Source: Alkalihalobacterium alkalinitrilicum (GTDB taxonomy: Bacteria; Bacillota; Bacilli; Bacillales; Bacillaceae_F). From it: a stretch of DNA of 64,000 bases. Below the pieces are notes generated by a model. That model searched no databases. It was not told where the DNA came from and saw only the letters and a program-made list of their open reading frames with translations. Positions 7,707 to 20,732 of the stretch are shown here, piece after piece. Numbering within the stretch: the first letter of the stretch is position 1; every line of letters begins with the position of its first letter. A program made the translations under genes and the position numbers. The stretch covers positions 4,695,070-4,759,069 of the forward strand of contig NZ_KV917368.1 in assembly GCF_002019605.1 (NCBI RefSeq). The letters are read 5' to 3'.

Positions 7707-9431
7707 TTGAGTACCAAGTTGAAAAACAAAGATCTTTCAGTAGTAGAGGAGCAGCAACCATTATCAGGGTCTAGCATGTTAATTAGAGCACTTGCTAAAG
7801 AAGGTGTTGATGTTATCTTTGGCTATCCTGGTGGGGCAATTTTACCGACATATGATGAAATTTATAAGTCTGGCATTCGTCATATACTCGCTCGTCACGA
7901 GCAAGGAGCTATTCATGCGGCTGAAGGGTATGCAAGAGTCTCAGGTAAACCAGGGGTTTGTATAGTGACATCTGGTCCTGGAGCAACAAATGTTGTTACT
8001 GGTATTGCTGATGCAATGATTGACTCATTACCACTCGTTGTTATTACCGGCCAAGTGGCAACTTCAGTTATTGGTACAGATGCTTTCCAGGAAGCTGACA
8101 TGATTGGTATCACAATGCCAATTACAAAGCACAATTTTCAAGTAAGAAAGGTCGAGGAACTCCCACGCATTATGAAAGAAGCTTTTCATATTGCAACAAC
8201 GGGTAGACCCGGACCAGTACTTATCGATTTACCGAAAGATGTTTCAGTTGCTACAGGGTTGTTTAATTATGATAAAGAAGTGGATTTACCAGGTTATCAA
8301 CCGACTGTCATTCCCAATAAATTACAAATCAGAAAACTTGCCGAAGCAGTTGCTGAAGCAAAAAAGCCTTGTATTTTATCTGGGGCTGGTGTCCTTCACG
8401 CACATGCATACGACGAATTATTTGAATACGCTGAAAAAATGCGCATTCCAGTGGCAAGTACATTATTAGGTCTTGGAGCATTTCCAGGTGAAAATGAGTT
8501 GTTTTTGGGAATGGCTGGTATGCATGGGACATACGCTGCCAATATGGCTATTCACCAAAGTGACTTATTAATTAGTATCGGTGCCCGTTTTGATGATCGC
8601 CTAACTGGAGCCTTACAGCACTTTGCTCCAAATGCAAAGATCGCTCACATCGATATCGATCCAGCTGAAATAGGTAAGAACATAGAAACAGCTATTCCAG
8701 TTGTAGGTGATGCGAAAGCAGCATTAAAAATGCTTTTAGAAGAAAATGGTGCCGTAGGAGAAACTGGAGTTTGGTTAGCTGAGTTAACAAAGATGAAAGC
8801 AGAGTATCCACTTTGGTATAAAGAAGATGGAGAAACAATAAAACCACAAAAGCTAATGGAGTTAATATATGAAGTAACAAATGGTGAAGCTATTGTTACA
8901 ACAGACGTTGGGCAACATCAAATGTGGGCAGCACAATATTACAAGTTTAATAAGCCGAACCGTTGGGTTACATCAGGTGGTTTAGGAACGATGGGCTTTG
9001 GTTTTCCAGCAGCTATTGGAGCTCAATTCGCAGAGCCTGATACACCAGTCGTTTCTATCTTAGGTGATGCTGGGTTCCAAATGACAGCACAAGAGCTTTC
9101 TATCCTTCAAGATTTAAATTTACCAGTGAAAATTATTATCGTAAATAATTCTGCACTCGGTATGGTTCGTCAATGGCAACAGCTTTTCTATGAAGAACGC
9201 TACTCGAATTCAGTATTTAATACACAGCCGAACTTTGTAAAACTAGCGGAAGCTTATGATGTTAAGGGGATGCGAATTGATAAAGTCGAGGATGTAAAAG
9301 GCGCGTTAGAAGAGGCACTTGCTCACGATGGTCCAGTTTTAATGGACTTTAGAGTTACTCAAGTAGAAAACGTATATCCAATGATTGCTCCTGGTAAAGG
9401 ACAGCATGAAATGGAGGGAATTAAACCATGA
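7707..9431 (+). CDS. ilvB: Acetolactate synthase, large catalytic subunit (574 aa)
   Basis: ThDP-, FAD- and Mg-dependent enzyme condensing pyruvate with pyruvate or 2-ketobutyrate. The N-terminal ThDP domain has [12 protein letters not shown] and the catalytic Glu in [15 protein letters not shown]. The middle domain has GARFDDR. The C-terminal domain carries the GDAGFQMT...[12 protein letters not shown] ThDP-binding motif. The start is TTG at 7707, placed by AGGAGG at 7694-7699. It overlaps ilvH by 4 nt, as usual for the two subunits. Confidence 0.96.
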   Translation: MSTKLKNKDLSVVEEQQPLSGSSMLIRALAKEGVDVIFGYPGGAILPTYDEIYKSGIRHILARHEQGAIHAAEGYARVSGKPGVCIVTSGPGATNVVTGIADAMIDSLPLVVITGQVATSVIGTDAFQEADMIGITMPITKHNFQVRKVEELPRIMKEAFHIATTGRPGPVLIDLPKDVSVATGLFNYDKEVDLPGYQPTVIPNKLQIRKLAEAVAEAKKPCILSGAGVLHAHAYDELFEYAEKMRIPVASTLLGLGAFPGENELFLGMAGMHGTYAANMAIHQSDLLISIGARFDDRLTGALQHFAPNAKIAHIDIDPAEIGKNIETAIPVVGDAKAALKMLLEENGAVGETGVWLAELTKMKAEYPLWYKEDGETIKPQKLMELIYEVTNGEAIVTTDVGQHQMWAAQYYKFNKPNRWVTSGGLGTMGFGFPAAIGAQFAEPDTPVVSILGDAGFQMTAQELSILQDLNLPVKIIIVNNSALGMVRQWQQLFYEERYSNSVFNTQPNFVKLAEAYDVKGMRIDKVEDVKGALEEALAHDGPVLMDFRVTQVENVYPMIAPGKGQHEMEGIKP

Positions 9432-9946
9432 AACGAACAATAACTGCTCTAGTCAATAATACGTCAGGTGTACTTAATCGAATTACAGGGTTATTTGCCA
9501 GACGTAATTTCAATATTGAAAGTATCACTGTAGGAATAACTGAAAATCCTTCCATTTCGAGAATGACATTTGTAGTCGTTGTCGATACGATTGGGAATAT
9601 TGATCAAGTCATCAAACAACTAAACAAACAAGTGGACATTCTTAAAGTAAGGGATATTACTGATGAACAAACAGTGGCTAGAGAACTAGCGTTAATTAAA
9701 GTAGGTGTTACTCCACAACAGCGTGGTGAAATAGCAGCTCTTGTCAATCCATTTAGAGCAGCGATCATTGATGTAGCTCGTGAAAATATGACGATTGAAA
9801 TTACTGGAGATCATGAAAAAGTCGAGGCGTTATTAGACCTCCTTAGACCGTATGGCATTCAAGACTTAGCCCGTACAGGAATTACTGCACTTAAACGTGG
9901 AACAAAAAGATCTCTTGATACAAACCGAATTACACTAATTAATTAA
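9428..9946 (+). CDS. ilvH: Acetolactate synthase, small regulatory subunit (172 aa)
   Basis: Regulatory partner of IlvB that confers valine feedback inhibition. An N-terminal ACT domain is visible ([31 protein letters not shown], residues ~5-35), followed by the C-terminal ALS_ss_C domain (ELALIKVGV...FRAAIIDV...[20 protein letters not shown]). Length is usual for the family. It overlaps ilvB by 4 nt; ilvC follows after 51 nt. Confidence 0.96.
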   Translation: MKRTITALVNNTSGVLNRITGLFARRNFNIESITVGITENPSISRMTFVVVVDTIGNIDQVIKQLNKQVDILKVRDITDEQTVARELALIKVGVTPQQRGEIAALVNPFRAAIIDVARENMTIEITGDHEKVEALLDLLRPYGIQDLARTGITALKRGTKRSLDTNRITLIN

Positions 9947-12542
<2,596 letters not shown>

Positions 12543-12582
12543 AAGAAGTAGTAAATGGGTTAATAAGTGGGAGATGAGTGAT

Positions 12583-13671
12583 TTGAAAAAGAAGATTACA
12601 GTTTTACCTGGTGACGGAATTGGCCCTGAAGTGATCCAAGGGGCCCTTCAAGTATTAGATGCGATCGCAGAAAAATATAATCATGAATTTGAATATATTT
12701 ACGCTAAAATTGGTGGAGTGGCGATAGACGAATGTGATACACCACTTCCGCAAGAAACCATTGATGCATGTAAATCAAGTGACGGTGTTCTACTAGGCGC
12801 AGTTGGGGGACCAAAATGGGATACGTTACCAGGTCACATGAGGCCTGAAAAAGGGTTATTAGGTATTCGTAAAGCGTTAGATCTTTTTGCAAACCTTCGT
12901 CCTGTAACAGCACATGATAGTTTAGCGGACTCTTCAACATTGAAAAGAGAAGTCATTGACGGTGTTGATTTGATGATCGTTCGTGAATTAACGGGTGGTT
13001 TATACTTTGGTGAACCGCGTGAACGTCGTGAAGAGGGTGATGATCTTGTTGTCGTTGACACGCTAGCGTACAAACGAAGTGAGATCGAACGAATTATGAA
13101 GCAAGGATTTGAGTTAGCACGAGTACGTAATAAGAAATTAATGTCTGTCGATAAAGCCAATGTATTAGAATCAAGTCGCGTCTGGCGTGAAGTAGCTATT
13201 GAAGTAGGTAAAGATTATCCAGACGTTGAACTAGAACATATGCTTGTAGATAATGCTGCGATGCAATTAATTCGCAATCCAAAACAATTTGATGTCATCG
13301 TTACAGAAAACATGTTTGGAGATATTTTAAGTGATGAAGCATCGATGCTTACAGGTTCATTAGGTATGTTACCGTCTGCAAGTATCGGAAGTGGTGGACC
13401 AGGATTATACGAACCGATCCATGGATCAGCTCCTGACATTGCAGGTCAAAATAAAGCTAATCCACTGGCAACGATTGCATCGGTTGCAATGATGCTTAAG
13501 TATTCGTTCGGAATGATTGAGGAAGCGACTGCGATTGATCAAGCGATTAGCGAGGTACTTGAAGCTGGTTTCCGTACAGGAGATATTGCGAAGCCAGGCG
13601 AGGAAACTCTTTCTACAACAGAAATGACGGCAAAGGTCATTGAACTGATTAAAGGAGAAGTAGTCGTATAA
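12583..13671 (+). CDS. leuB: 3-Isopropylmalate dehydrogenase (362 aa)
   Basis: NAD-dependent oxidative decarboxylase of leucine synthesis. Opens [13 protein letters not shown] and carries the substrate loop LRPEKGLL-type region, the catalytic [14 protein letters not shown] with Tyr, the metal-binding [11 protein letters not shown] and [23 protein letters not shown], and the NAD-binding [14 protein letters not shown]. An ATG at 12574 lies on top of the GTGGGAGATGAG ribosome site, so TTG at 12583 is preferred; it gives the family-typical MKKKI start. Confidence 0.95.
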   Translation: MKKKITVLPGDGIGPEVIQGALQVLDAIAEKYNHEFEYIYAKIGGVAIDECDTPLPQETIDACKSSDGVLLGAVGGPKWDTLPGHMRPEKGLLGIRKALDLFANLRPVTAHDSLADSSTLKREVIDGVDLMIVRELTGGLYFGEPRERREEGDDLVVVDTLAYKRSEIERIMKQGFELARVRNKKLMSVDKANVLESSRVWREVAIEVGKDYPDVELEHMLVDNAAMQLIRNPKQFDVIVTENMFGDILSDEASMLTGSLGMLPSASIGSGGPGLYEPIHGSAPDIAGQNKANPLATIASVAMMLKYSFGMIEEATAIDQAISEVLEAGFRTGDIAKPGEETLSTTEMTAKVIELIKGEVVV

Positions 13672-13719
13672 CGTTGAACAACCTCTTATAGGAAAATATG
13701 AAAGTGGAGGAAGAGTAGA

Positions 13720-15132
13720 ATGAAACCAAAAACAATTATTGAAAAGATTTGGGAAAACCATACAGTGCTTGATGAACCTGGTAAACCAAATCTACTATAT
13801 ATTGATTTGCACATGGTTCATGAAGTTACTTCACCGCAAGCATTTGAAGGGCTTAGAATTAACGATCGTAAAGTTCGCCGTCCGGATTTAACGTTTGCAA
13901 CTATGGACCACAATGTACCAACTGTCGATCGTTTAAACGTTACGGATCCAATTGCAAAAAAACAAATGGAGACATTAGAAAACAATTGTAACGAGTTTGG
14001 CATTACAATCGCTGGAATTGATAGCCCTGATAATGGAATCGTACATGTTATTGGACCAGAACTTGGCTTAACACAGCCAGGTAAAACCATTGTTTGTGGT
14101 GATAGTCACACGGCAACTCACGGCGCATTCGGAGCATTAGCGTTTGGAATTGGAACGAGTGAAGTTGAACATGTTTTAGCGACACAATCTTTGTGGCAAA
14201 GTAAACCAAAGACGATGGAAGTTCGAGTTAATGGCCGTTTGGCACAAGGCATTACAGCAAAAGATGTTATTTTAGCGATTATCGCTAAATTTGGTGTTGA
14301 TTTCGGAACAGGATATGTAATGGAATATACAGGTGAAGCTATCCATGGTATGACGATGGAAGAGCGAATGACGATCTGTAATATGTCCATTGAAGCTGGT
14401 GCGAAAGCAGGACTCATTAGCCCAGACCAAGTGACATATGACTACTTAAAAGGTCGTGTATATGTCCCACAAGGTGAAGAATTTGAAAAAGTCGTTGAAA
14501 AATGGAAAGCATTGGCTACTGACGAAGGTGCCGTTTATGACAAGTCTGTTGTCATTGAAGCAGATGAAATTCAGCCGATGGTCACATGGGGAACAAATCC
14601 ATCACAAGGTATTGGTATTGATCAACCAATTCCTAGTCCAGAAGATGTGACGACTACTTCAGAAAAGAAAGCCATTGAACAAGCGCTTGAGTACATGGGC
14701 TTAGAGCCAGGTACAAAAATGTCAGAAGTGGGTATTCAACACGTATTTATTGGATCATGTACAAATTCTCGAATGAGTGATCTTCGTGCAGCGGCTGCTG
14801 TTGCAAAAGGTAGAAAAGTAGCAGTAGGTGTACGTGCTATCGTCGTTCCAGGATCTCAAAAAATCAAACAACGTGCTGAAGAAGAAGGTTTAGACAAAAT
14901 TTTTGTTGAAGCTGGATTCGAATGGCGTGAGTCAGGATGTAGTATGTGTTTGAGTATGAACCCAGACTTTGTTCCTGAGGGAGAGCGTTGTGCGTCTACT
15001 TCAAACCGTAACTTCGAAGGTCGTCAAGGTAAAGGGGCAAGGACCCACCTTGTAAGTCCAGCTATGGCAGCGGCTGCGGCGATCAATGGAAAATTTGTAG
15101 ATGTACGTACATTAGATAAATCACCAGTTTAA
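13720..15132 (+). CDS. leuC: 3-Isopropylmalate dehydratase, large subunit (470 aa)
   Basis: Aconitase-superfamily [4Fe-4S] isomerase subunit converting 2- to 3-isopropylmalate together with LeuD. Cluster cysteines are in FIGSCTNSR (Cys ~349) and in [11 protein letters not shown] (two Cys around 409 and 412). Other motifs are [31 protein letters not shown] and [10 protein letters not shown]. Full length. AGGAAGAG precedes the ATG. leuD follows 79 nt downstream. Confidence 0.97.
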   Translation: MKPKTIIEKIWENHTVLDEPGKPNLLYIDLHMVHEVTSPQAFEGLRINDRKVRRPDLTFATMDHNVPTVDRLNVTDPIAKKQMETLENNCNEFGITIAGIDSPDNGIVHVIGPELGLTQPGKTIVCGDSHTATHGAFGALAFGIGTSEVEHVLATQSLWQSKPKTMEVRVNGRLAQGITAKDVILAIIAKFGVDFGTGYVMEYTGEAIHGMTMEERMTICNMSIEAGAKAGLISPDQVTYDYLKGRVYVPQGEEFEKVVEKWKALATDEGAVYDKSVVIEADEIQPMVTWGTNPSQGIGIDQPIPSPEDVTTTSEKKAIEQALEYMGLEPGTKMSEVGIQHVFIGSCTNSRMSDLRAAAAVAKGRKVAVGVRAIVVPGSQKIKQRAEEEGLDKIFVEAGFEWRESGCSMCLSMNPDFVPEGERCASTSNRNFEGRQGKGARTHLVSPAMAAAAAINGKFVDVRTLDKSPV

Positions 15133-15211
15133 ATAAAACATTATTTACTTCAATCGTGTAGATTGAGCCTAGTACACAAATACTTATCTAAAGTAGAAGA
15201 AGGTGGAAAAT

Positions 15212-15796
15212 ATGGAACCAATCGTAGTTCATACTGGAAAAGCGGCTGGAATGAACCGAGTAAACGTTGATACTGATCAAATCATTCCGAAGCAGTTTTT
15301 AAAACGTATTGAGCGTACTGGATTTGGAAAATTTTTATTCTTTGACTGGCGTTATAATGCAGACGGAACAGATAATCCAAACTTTGAGTTAAACCAACCT
15401 CATAATCAAGGTTCAACAATCTTAGTTGCAGCTAATAATTTCGGCTGTGGTTCGTCTCGTGAACATGCTCCTTGGGCATTACAAGATTATGGCTTTAAAG
15501 TAGTTATCGCACCAAGTTTTGCTGATATTTTCTATAATAACTGTTTTAAAAATGGGATCCTTCCTATTCGTTTAGAAGAAGCTCAAGTGTATGAATTAAT
15601 TGAAAAAGCAGACAGAGACATTTATGAACTGACTGTAAACTTGAAAGAGCAAAAAGTTACAGACTCTAAAGGTTTTGAAGCTTCTTTTGAGATCGATCCT
15701 TATTGGAAAGAAATGCTTATTAACGGTTGGGATGAAATTGGATTAACGTTACGTTATGAAGATAAGATTTCGGAATATGAAAAAGCAAATGCTTAA
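15212..15796 (+). CDS. leuD: 3-Isopropylmalate dehydratase, small subunit (194 aa)
   Basis: Swivel-domain partner of LeuC. Signatures: [22 protein letters not shown] at the N-terminus and [16 protein letters not shown] near residue 70, which contact the substrate. ATG 15212 follows GAAGGTGG; the in-frame GTG at 15203 lies inside that site. Last gene of the operon; a strong terminator follows. Confidence 0.96.
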   Translation: MEPIVVHTGKAAGMNRVNVDTDQIIPKQFLKRIERTGFGKFLFFDWRYNADGTDNPNFELNQPHNQGSTILVAANNFGCGSSREHAPWALQDYGFKVVIAPSFADIFYNNCFKNGILPIRLEEAQVYELIEKADRDIYELTVNLKEQKVTDSKGFEASFEIDPYWKEMLINGWDEIGLTLRYEDKISEYEKANA

Positions 15797-15807
15797 ATAA
15801 TCATAGG

Positions 15808-15836
15808 AGCTGAGGAAATTTTCCTCAGCTTTCTTA
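15808..15836 (+). terminator. Terminator of the ilv-leu operon
   Basis: AGCTGAGGAAA (15808-15818) pairs with TTTCCTCAGCT (15820-15830), followed by TTCTT. Confidence 0.85.
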
Positions 15837-15962
15837 TATAGTAGTTGTTGCAACAGAAAAAGTATTTTAAAATGGAATAAGTAGATCAATATAAATTAAG
15901 GGAAAATAGTTTTCTAACCTTGGATTTATCTAACTAGAACTGTTTTTACGGTTGTTTATTTT

Positions 15963-15976
15963 TGTAACCGCTTCCA
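15963..15976 (+). promoter_or_regulatory. Candidate CcpA catabolite-responsive element (cre)
   Basis: TGTAACCGCTTCCA matches the cre consensus TGWAANCGNTNWCA at all but one specified position. It lies ~110 nt upstream of the candidate promoter of the TPR gene and ~165 nt after leuD. Confidence 0.45.
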
Positions 15977-16058
15977 GTAAGAGTGGAGTAAAACTTAACT
16001 TCATTTCCAGGCCATAAACAGTTACATTGAAGCCTATGTTTTAGACGGATATCTCCTA

Positions 16059-16102
16059 TGCAAACGTTTGTATTTGACCCTATGAACTGTTAGACTTATT
16101 AG
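16059..16102 (+). promoter_or_regulatory. Candidate promoter with overlapping palindromic operator
   Basis: TTGACC (16074-16079), 17 nt, TATTAG (16097-16102). The perfect palindrome CAAACGTTTG (16061-16070), within a cre-like TGCAAACGTTTGTA, sits against the -35. Confidence 0.4.
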
Positions 16103-16136
16103 TAATTGATCAATTTTCCAAGAGTGGAGCGTTCAT

Positions 16137-17180
16137 ATGAATGATGAAACGAAAAGCAAAGAAAATGTAATTCCATTTCCTGGAGTTGTTGAAAAACTAG
16201 TGGAGAAAGGAATGGATGCATTAAAGGAAAAACGACTAAATGATGCATTAGAAGACTTCCAACAAGCATTAAAACATAATCAAAACCATCCTCAAGCTCG
16301 TTATGGAGTTGTTCTTACTTATATCGAATTAGGTCAATTAGATGATGCCGTTGCTGAGAGTAAGCGAATGTTACAAGAAGGAATTGGCGATTATTTTGAT
16401 GTATTGCAAGTTCATGTATCACTTCTAGTCCAACTTGCCTGCTATGAAGAGGTTGTTACAATGTTAGAAGCGGTTTTAGCAGAGGGGAAATTACCTTCTA
16501 CTCAAGCGGAAACTTTTTATCAGTTGTTACATTTTAGTCGCCAAATGAGTGAAGATGATCATCATATTGTAGATGATACGCTTATTAAAGTAAAAGAAGC
16601 TGAGGACGAGCCACCAATTGAGCTTATAAACCTTTTAGACGATCAAAATGTAAAGAAACAATGGGCAGCCATTCAAAAATTAAAAAAACATAATCATCCG
16701 CTTGTTTTTGAAAAATACATAGAGTTTCTAAAAGATGAAGAAAAAGATCTCATACTTAAAACACTCATTCTTCAAAATTTAAAAGACAAAAACATAGATG
16801 AACAAGTTGAAATAAGAAAATTAGGTCAAGTTGAATACATAAACCCGCAAGCTTTAACCGATTTATTTGAAAATCCGTTCGGTCAAAAAGTAGCAAACAG
16901 GATTACTTATCACTTAGAACAAGATAATCCGAGCTTGAAAGAGATGGTTTTACAGCTATGGTGGCAATATCTTTTTGCACTCGTTCCCTTTTCACCACAG
17001 CCTAAAGAAGAGAATGTTTGGGCAGGAGCTGTCCATTTAGTTGTGGTTGAAAGCTTAGGTGCAGAATTTGATGAAAAAGAAATTTCCGAACAGTATAATG
17101 TAAATGTAAATGAGTTGGTGAAGGCAGCTAATGAACTCGTGGCTGTTGAAGAGCAGGTATTTCAAGGGGTTGAGTTGTAA
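16137..17180 (+). CDS. ysoA: TPR-repeat protein, YsoA-like (347 aa)
   Basis: Tetratricopeptide repeats occupy the N-terminal ~150 residues (for example GMDALKEKRLNDALEDFQQALKHNQNHPQARYGVVLTYIELGQLDDAVAE in residues ~25-75). The rest is an acidic helical region with a DUF3196-like look. There is no signal peptide or membrane segment, so it should be cytoplasmic. Its position between leuD and tig matches B. subtilis ysoA, which is the main basis for the name. Function unknown. Its promoter region carries two cre-like boxes. Confidence 0.75.
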   Translation: MNDETKSKENVIPFPGVVEKLVEKGMDALKEKRLNDALEDFQQALKHNQNHPQARYGVVLTYIELGQLDDAVAESKRMLQEGIGDYFDVLQVHVSLLVQLACYEEVVTMLEAVLAEGKLPSTQAETFYQLLHFSRQMSEDDHHIVDDTLIKVKEAEDEPPIELINLLDDQNVKKQWAAIQKLKKHNHPLVFEKYIEFLKDEEKDLILKTLILQNLKDKNIDEQVEIRKLGQVEYINPQALTDLFENPFGQKVANRITYHLEQDNPSLKEMVLQLWWQYLFALVPFSPQPKEENVWAGAVHLVVVESLGAEFDEKEISEQYNVNVNELVKAANELVAVEEQVFQGVEL

Positions 17181-17291
17181 ACTGCATTGAACTTTTCTTG
17201 AAATGCGTCTCTAGTATGTTATAATAGAGTGGTTGTCAAGTATATATAATAGTCGGAATGAATGTTATTTGAAGTTGGAGGGAAATAATTA

Positions 17292-18587
17292 ATGACTGCT
17301 AAATGGGAAAAGTTAGAAGGAAACAACGGTGTCTTAACTATTGAAGTTGACGTTGAAAAAGTAGATGTAGCTTTAAATGAGGCATTTAAAAAAGTAAGTC
17401 AAAAAGTAAATGTACCTGGATTCCGTAAAGGGAAAATTCCTCGTTCATTATTCGAGCAACGTTTTGGTGTAGAGTCTTTATACCAAGATGCTCTTGATAT
17501 TTTATTACCAGAAGCTTATATGGGTGCAGTACAAGAAACAGGTATTGAGCCTGTAGATCGTCCTGACATTGATATCGAGCAAATGGAAAAAGGTTCAAAC
17601 TTAATTTTCACTGCTAAAGTAGTAGTTAAGCCAGAAGTACAACTTGGTGACTATAAAGGTTTAGAAGTAGAAGAAGTAGAAACATCAGTTACTGATGAAG
17701 ATGTAGAAGCGGAATTAAAGCAACTACAAGAACGTCAAGCTGAGCTTATCGTTGTTGAAGAGGGTACAATTGGTGAAGGCGATACAGCAGTAATGGATTT
17801 CGAAGGGTTCATTGATGGAGAAGCTTTTGAAGGTGGAAAAGGAGAAAACTATCCACTAGAAATCGGTTCTAACCAATTTATTCCAGGGTTTGAAGAGCAA
17901 TTAATCGGTCTTAAATCTGGAGAAGAAAAAGATGTTGAAGTCTCTTTCCCAGAAGAATACCATTCAGAAGATCTAGCTGGAAAAGCTGCAACTTTCAAAG
18001 TAACGGTTCATGAAATTAAGCGTAAGGAACTTCCAGAGCTTAATGATGAGTTTGCTAAAGATGTAGACGAAGAAGTGGAAACACTTGAAGAGTTAAAGAA
18101 AAACATTAGAGAAAAGTTAGAAAAAGATAAAGCACAACAAGCTGAAAATCAAAAACGTGACACTGTTGTTGAAAAAGCAGCAGAAAACGCAACGGTTGAT
18201 ATTCCAGCTGCAATGATTGAAACAGAAACAGATCGTATGCTTCAAGAATTTGGACAACGTCTCCAAATGCAAGGAATGAATCTTGAAATGTATGCTCAGT
18301 TCAGTGGTACAGATGAAGCTGGAATGCGTGAACAGTTCAAAGTTGATGCTGAGAAGCGTGTGAAAGTTAACTTAACATTAGAGGCGATTGCTCTTGCAGA
18401 AAACATCGAAGTAACAGATGCTGATGTGGATGCAGAGCTAGAGAAAATGGCTGAAATGTACAAGCGTTCTGTAGAAGAAATTAAAGGTCTTCTTGCAGCA
18501 CAAGGCGGTACAAATGCAATTAAAGAAGACTTAAAAGTACAAAAAGCTGTTGAATTACTTGTCGAAAACAGCAAAACAGTTGCATAA
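17292..18587 (+). CDS. tig: Trigger factor (431 aa)
   Basis: Ribosome-associated chaperone and peptidyl-prolyl isomerase. The N-terminal ribosome-binding domain has the [17 protein letters not shown] signature (residues ~44-60). The middle FKBP domain has [30 protein letters not shown]...[11 protein letters not shown] (~160-205). The C-terminal helical chaperone domain follows. Full length. A GGAGGG ribosome site precedes the ATG. It is monocistronic, with a terminator at 18598-18627. Confidence 0.97.
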   Translation: MTAKWEKLEGNNGVLTIEVDVEKVDVALNEAFKKVSQKVNVPGFRKGKIPRSLFEQRFGVESLYQDALDILLPEAYMGAVQETGIEPVDRPDIDIEQMEKGSNLIFTAKVVVKPEVQLGDYKGLEVEEVETSVTDEDVEAELKQLQERQAELIVVEEGTIGEGDTAVMDFEGFIDGEAFEGGKGENYPLEIGSNQFIPGFEEQLIGLKSGEEKDVEVSFPEEYHSEDLAGKAATFKVTVHEIKRKELPELNDEFAKDVDEEVETLEELKKNIREKLEKDKAQQAENQKRDTVVEKAAENATVDIPAAMIETETDRMLQEFGQRLQMQGMNLEMYAQFSGTDEAGMREQFKVDAEKRVKVNLTLEAIALAENIEVTDADVDAELEKMAEMYKRSVEEIKGLLAAQGGTNAIKEDLKVQKAVELLVENSKTVA

Positions 18588-18597
18588 TATTGTTAAG

Positions 18598-18627
18598 AAC
18601 AAGGCACGAATTTTCGTGCCTTGTTTT
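18598..18627 (+). terminator. Terminator after tig
   Basis: AACAAGGCACGAA pairs with TTCGTGCCTTGTT (18598-18610 with 18613-18625), then a short T run. Confidence 0.9.
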
Positions 18628-19303
18628 ACAAACCACTTAGATTGTAGTAGGGTGTTTCAATAAATACATACATAATGAATTGCATTTGGTAGGCTTTAGC
18701 CTTCATGATAAAAATAAATGCCCTCTACTACACCTTGTCTCGGTTATACAGCTCGCCAATAGGCGAGTTTTCTTTATACATCAGGAAGACTGTCTTTTCT
18801 AGAGGTTCATGTGAAAAGTAGGAAGTGACTATTCGCTATTTTTATTGAAAATCCATATTTTTCAAAAAAATCTAAAACATAATAAAATAGTTTGGAATAG
18901 GGAAAATGAAGTATGATTTTTGGTGTAGTTGAACAAGATGAATAGAAACGTCTCCAACATAAAATGAATAGCAATACATATTTTTTAACACGGTCATACT
19001 AAGAAAGAGGATTTTCCATCACTAATATTGAATGTACTATTAGCGTTAGAATTTTAGTCGACATCAATTTGTAAGGCAACTTCTTTACATTCACTACATA
19101 AGCTTTACTATTAACGCTTGCTTTGCATTTTGTGATACAATGCTATACATAATTGGGGTAAAAAGAGATCTTTTATAAATACTTCACTTTTTGATGACCT
19201 TTATAGATGGATACGATCTAATTCAACTATTGGCTTTGGGGTGTCGACGAGCCATTAACTGGATAGGGCATCTAAGTGGTACAATTCTGTAAGGGGTGAT
19301 ACG
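18628..19303. other. 676-bp non-coding gap between tig and clpX
   Basis: No open frame with coding character on either strand. An imperfect inverted repeat (GTAGTAGGG near 18644 facing CCCTCTACTAC near 18721) spans ~85 nt and encloses an AGGCTTTAGCCT hairpin. A small terminator-like hairpin CTCGCC-AATA-GGCGAG-TTTT follows at 18752-18771. A weak promoter-like pair TTTGCA...TATACA lies at 19122-19149, ~155 nt before clpX. The first part could be a small RNA gene or a decayed element; nothing is recognised. Confidence 0.4.
18752..18775 (+). terminator. Orphan terminator-like hairpin
   Basis: CTCGCC/GGCGAG stem with an AATA loop and TTTTCTTT. No gene precedes it except the structured stretch 18640-18735. 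Confidence 0.5.
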
Positions 19304-20569
19304 ATGTTTAAGTTTAATGACGAAAAGGGACAATTAAAGTGTTCTTTTTGTGGGAAAACACAAGATCAAGTTCGAAAACTAGTCGCAGGACCAGGCGTTT
19401 ATATATGTGATGAATGTATCGAGTTATGTACGGAGATTGTTGAAGAAGAGTTAGGGACGGAAGAAGAGGTTGAATTTCAAGAAGTTCCAAAGCCCCATGA
19501 AATTCGAGAAATTTTAGATGATTATGTTATCGGTCAAGACCATGCGAAAAAGTCTCTTTCGGTAGCTGTCTATAATCACTACAAGCGTATTAATTCATTA
19601 GGTAAATCAACAGAAGAAGTTGAACTGGCAAAAAGTAATATTGCTTTAATTGGACCAACAGGTAGTGGTAAAACGTTGCTAGCTCAAACGTTGGCAAGAA
19701 TTTTAAATGTACCATTTGCTATTGCAGATGCGACATCATTAACTGAGGCAGGTTATGTAGGGGAAGATGTAGAAAATATCCTCTTGAAATTAATTCAAGC
19801 AGCAGATTATGACGTTGAGAAAGCAGAAAAAGGAATTATTTATATTGATGAAATTGATAAAGTAGCACGTAAATCAGAAAATCCATCGATTACACGAGAT
19901 GTATCTGGTGAAGGTGTTCAGCAAGCACTTCTCAAAATTCTTGAAGGTACGACTGCGAGTGTACCTCCACAAGGTGGAAGAAAGCATCCACATCAAGAAT
20001 TTATTCAAATTGATACGACAAATATCCTATTTATTTGTGGTGGAGCGTTTGATGGAATTGAACAAATTATTAAGCGTCGCTTAGGTAAAAAAGTTATCGG
20101 ATTTGGTTCAGATACAAAACAAGAAGACTTAAAACCAGGTGAATATTTAACTAAAGTTCTTCCAGAAGATTTATTGCGATTTGGATTAATTCCTGAGTTT
20201 ATCGGTCGTCTTCCAGTCATCTCTAGCTTAGAGCCTTTAGATGAAGGAGCACTAATTGAAATTTTAACAAAGCCGAAAAACGCATTAGTGAAACAATATC
20301 AAAAATTATTGGAGATGGACGAAGTAGAGCTTGATTTTACAGAAGAAGCGCTAAGTGCCATTGCAAATAAGGCCATTGAAAGAAAAACAGGGGCTCGTGG
20401 TCTTCGTTCCATCATTGAAGGCATTATGCTAGATGTGATGTTCGACTTACCTTCACGTGAAGATATTGCCAAGTGTATAATCACGAAAGAATCAGTGGTT
20501 GATAATCAAATGCCTAAATTATTAACAAAAGATGGAGACGAAATAGAAGTACCAAAAGAAAGTGCATAA
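19304..20569 (+). CDS. clpX: ATP-dependent Clp protease ATP-binding subunit ClpX (421 aa)
   Basis: AAA+ unfoldase that feeds substrates to ClpP. The N-terminal zinc-binding domain has four Cys (CSFCGKTQ...ICDECIELC, residues ~10-40). Walker A is GPTGSGKT (~118-125), Walker B is IIYIDEIDK, the pore loop is [10 protein letters not shown], and sensor 2 is in [13 protein letters not shown]. Full length. An AAGGGGTGAT site precedes the ATG. In B. subtilis clpX also lies between tig and lonB. Confidence 0.97.
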   Translation: MFKFNDEKGQLKCSFCGKTQDQVRKLVAGPGVYICDECIELCTEIVEEELGTEEEVEFQEVPKPHEIREILDDYVIGQDHAKKSLSVAVYNHYKRINSLGKSTEEVELAKSNIALIGPTGSGKTLLAQTLARILNVPFAIADATSLTEAGYVGEDVENILLKLIQAADYDVEKAEKGIIYIDEIDKVARKSENPSITRDVSGEGVQQALLKILEGTTASVPPQGGRKHPHQEFIQIDTTNILFICGGAFDGIEQIIKRRLGKKVIGFGSDTKQEDLKPGEYLTKVLPEDLLRFGLIPEFIGRLPVISSLEPLDEGALIEILTKPKNALVKQYQKLLEMDEVELDFTEEALSAIANKAIERKTGARGLRSIIEGIMLDVMFDLPSREDIAKCIITKESVVDNQMPKLLTKDGDEIEVPKESA

Positions 20570-20580
20570 TAAGTTGATTG

Positions 20581-20610
20581 AGAAGCTGACCAAGTCGTCA
20601 GCTTCTTTTT
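20581..20610 (+). terminator. Terminator after clpX
   Basis: AGAAGCTGAC (20581-20590) pairs with GTCAGCTTCT (20597-20606), followed by TTTT. Confidence 0.88.
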
Positions 20611-20666
20611 AAGTTGGAGAAATGTTTTTTTACTACATTCTAGGTCTTGTACCCAAAATTTTCTGT

Positions 20667-20695
20667 GTTTACCTGTACATTCAACAGGCATACTA
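20667..20695 (+). promoter_or_regulatory. Candidate forespore (sigma-G/F-type) promoter of lonB
   Basis: GTTTA (20667-20671), 17 nt, CATACTA (20689-20695). The -10 fits the sigma-G pattern CATNHTA exactly and the -35 fits GHATR at four of five positions. B. subtilis lonB is forespore-expressed, which agrees. Confidence 0.45.
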
Positions 20696-20732
20696 AAAGA
20701 AAATGGCATACATACAACAAGGGGGTACTTAT

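Larger units (their letters stand above)
15837..16136. other. Intergenic region before the TPR gene, with cre-like boxes and promoter
   Basis: No coding potential. It holds two CcpA-type cre-like sequences (15963-15976 and 16059-16072) and a candidate promoter (16074-16102). Confidence 0.5.
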
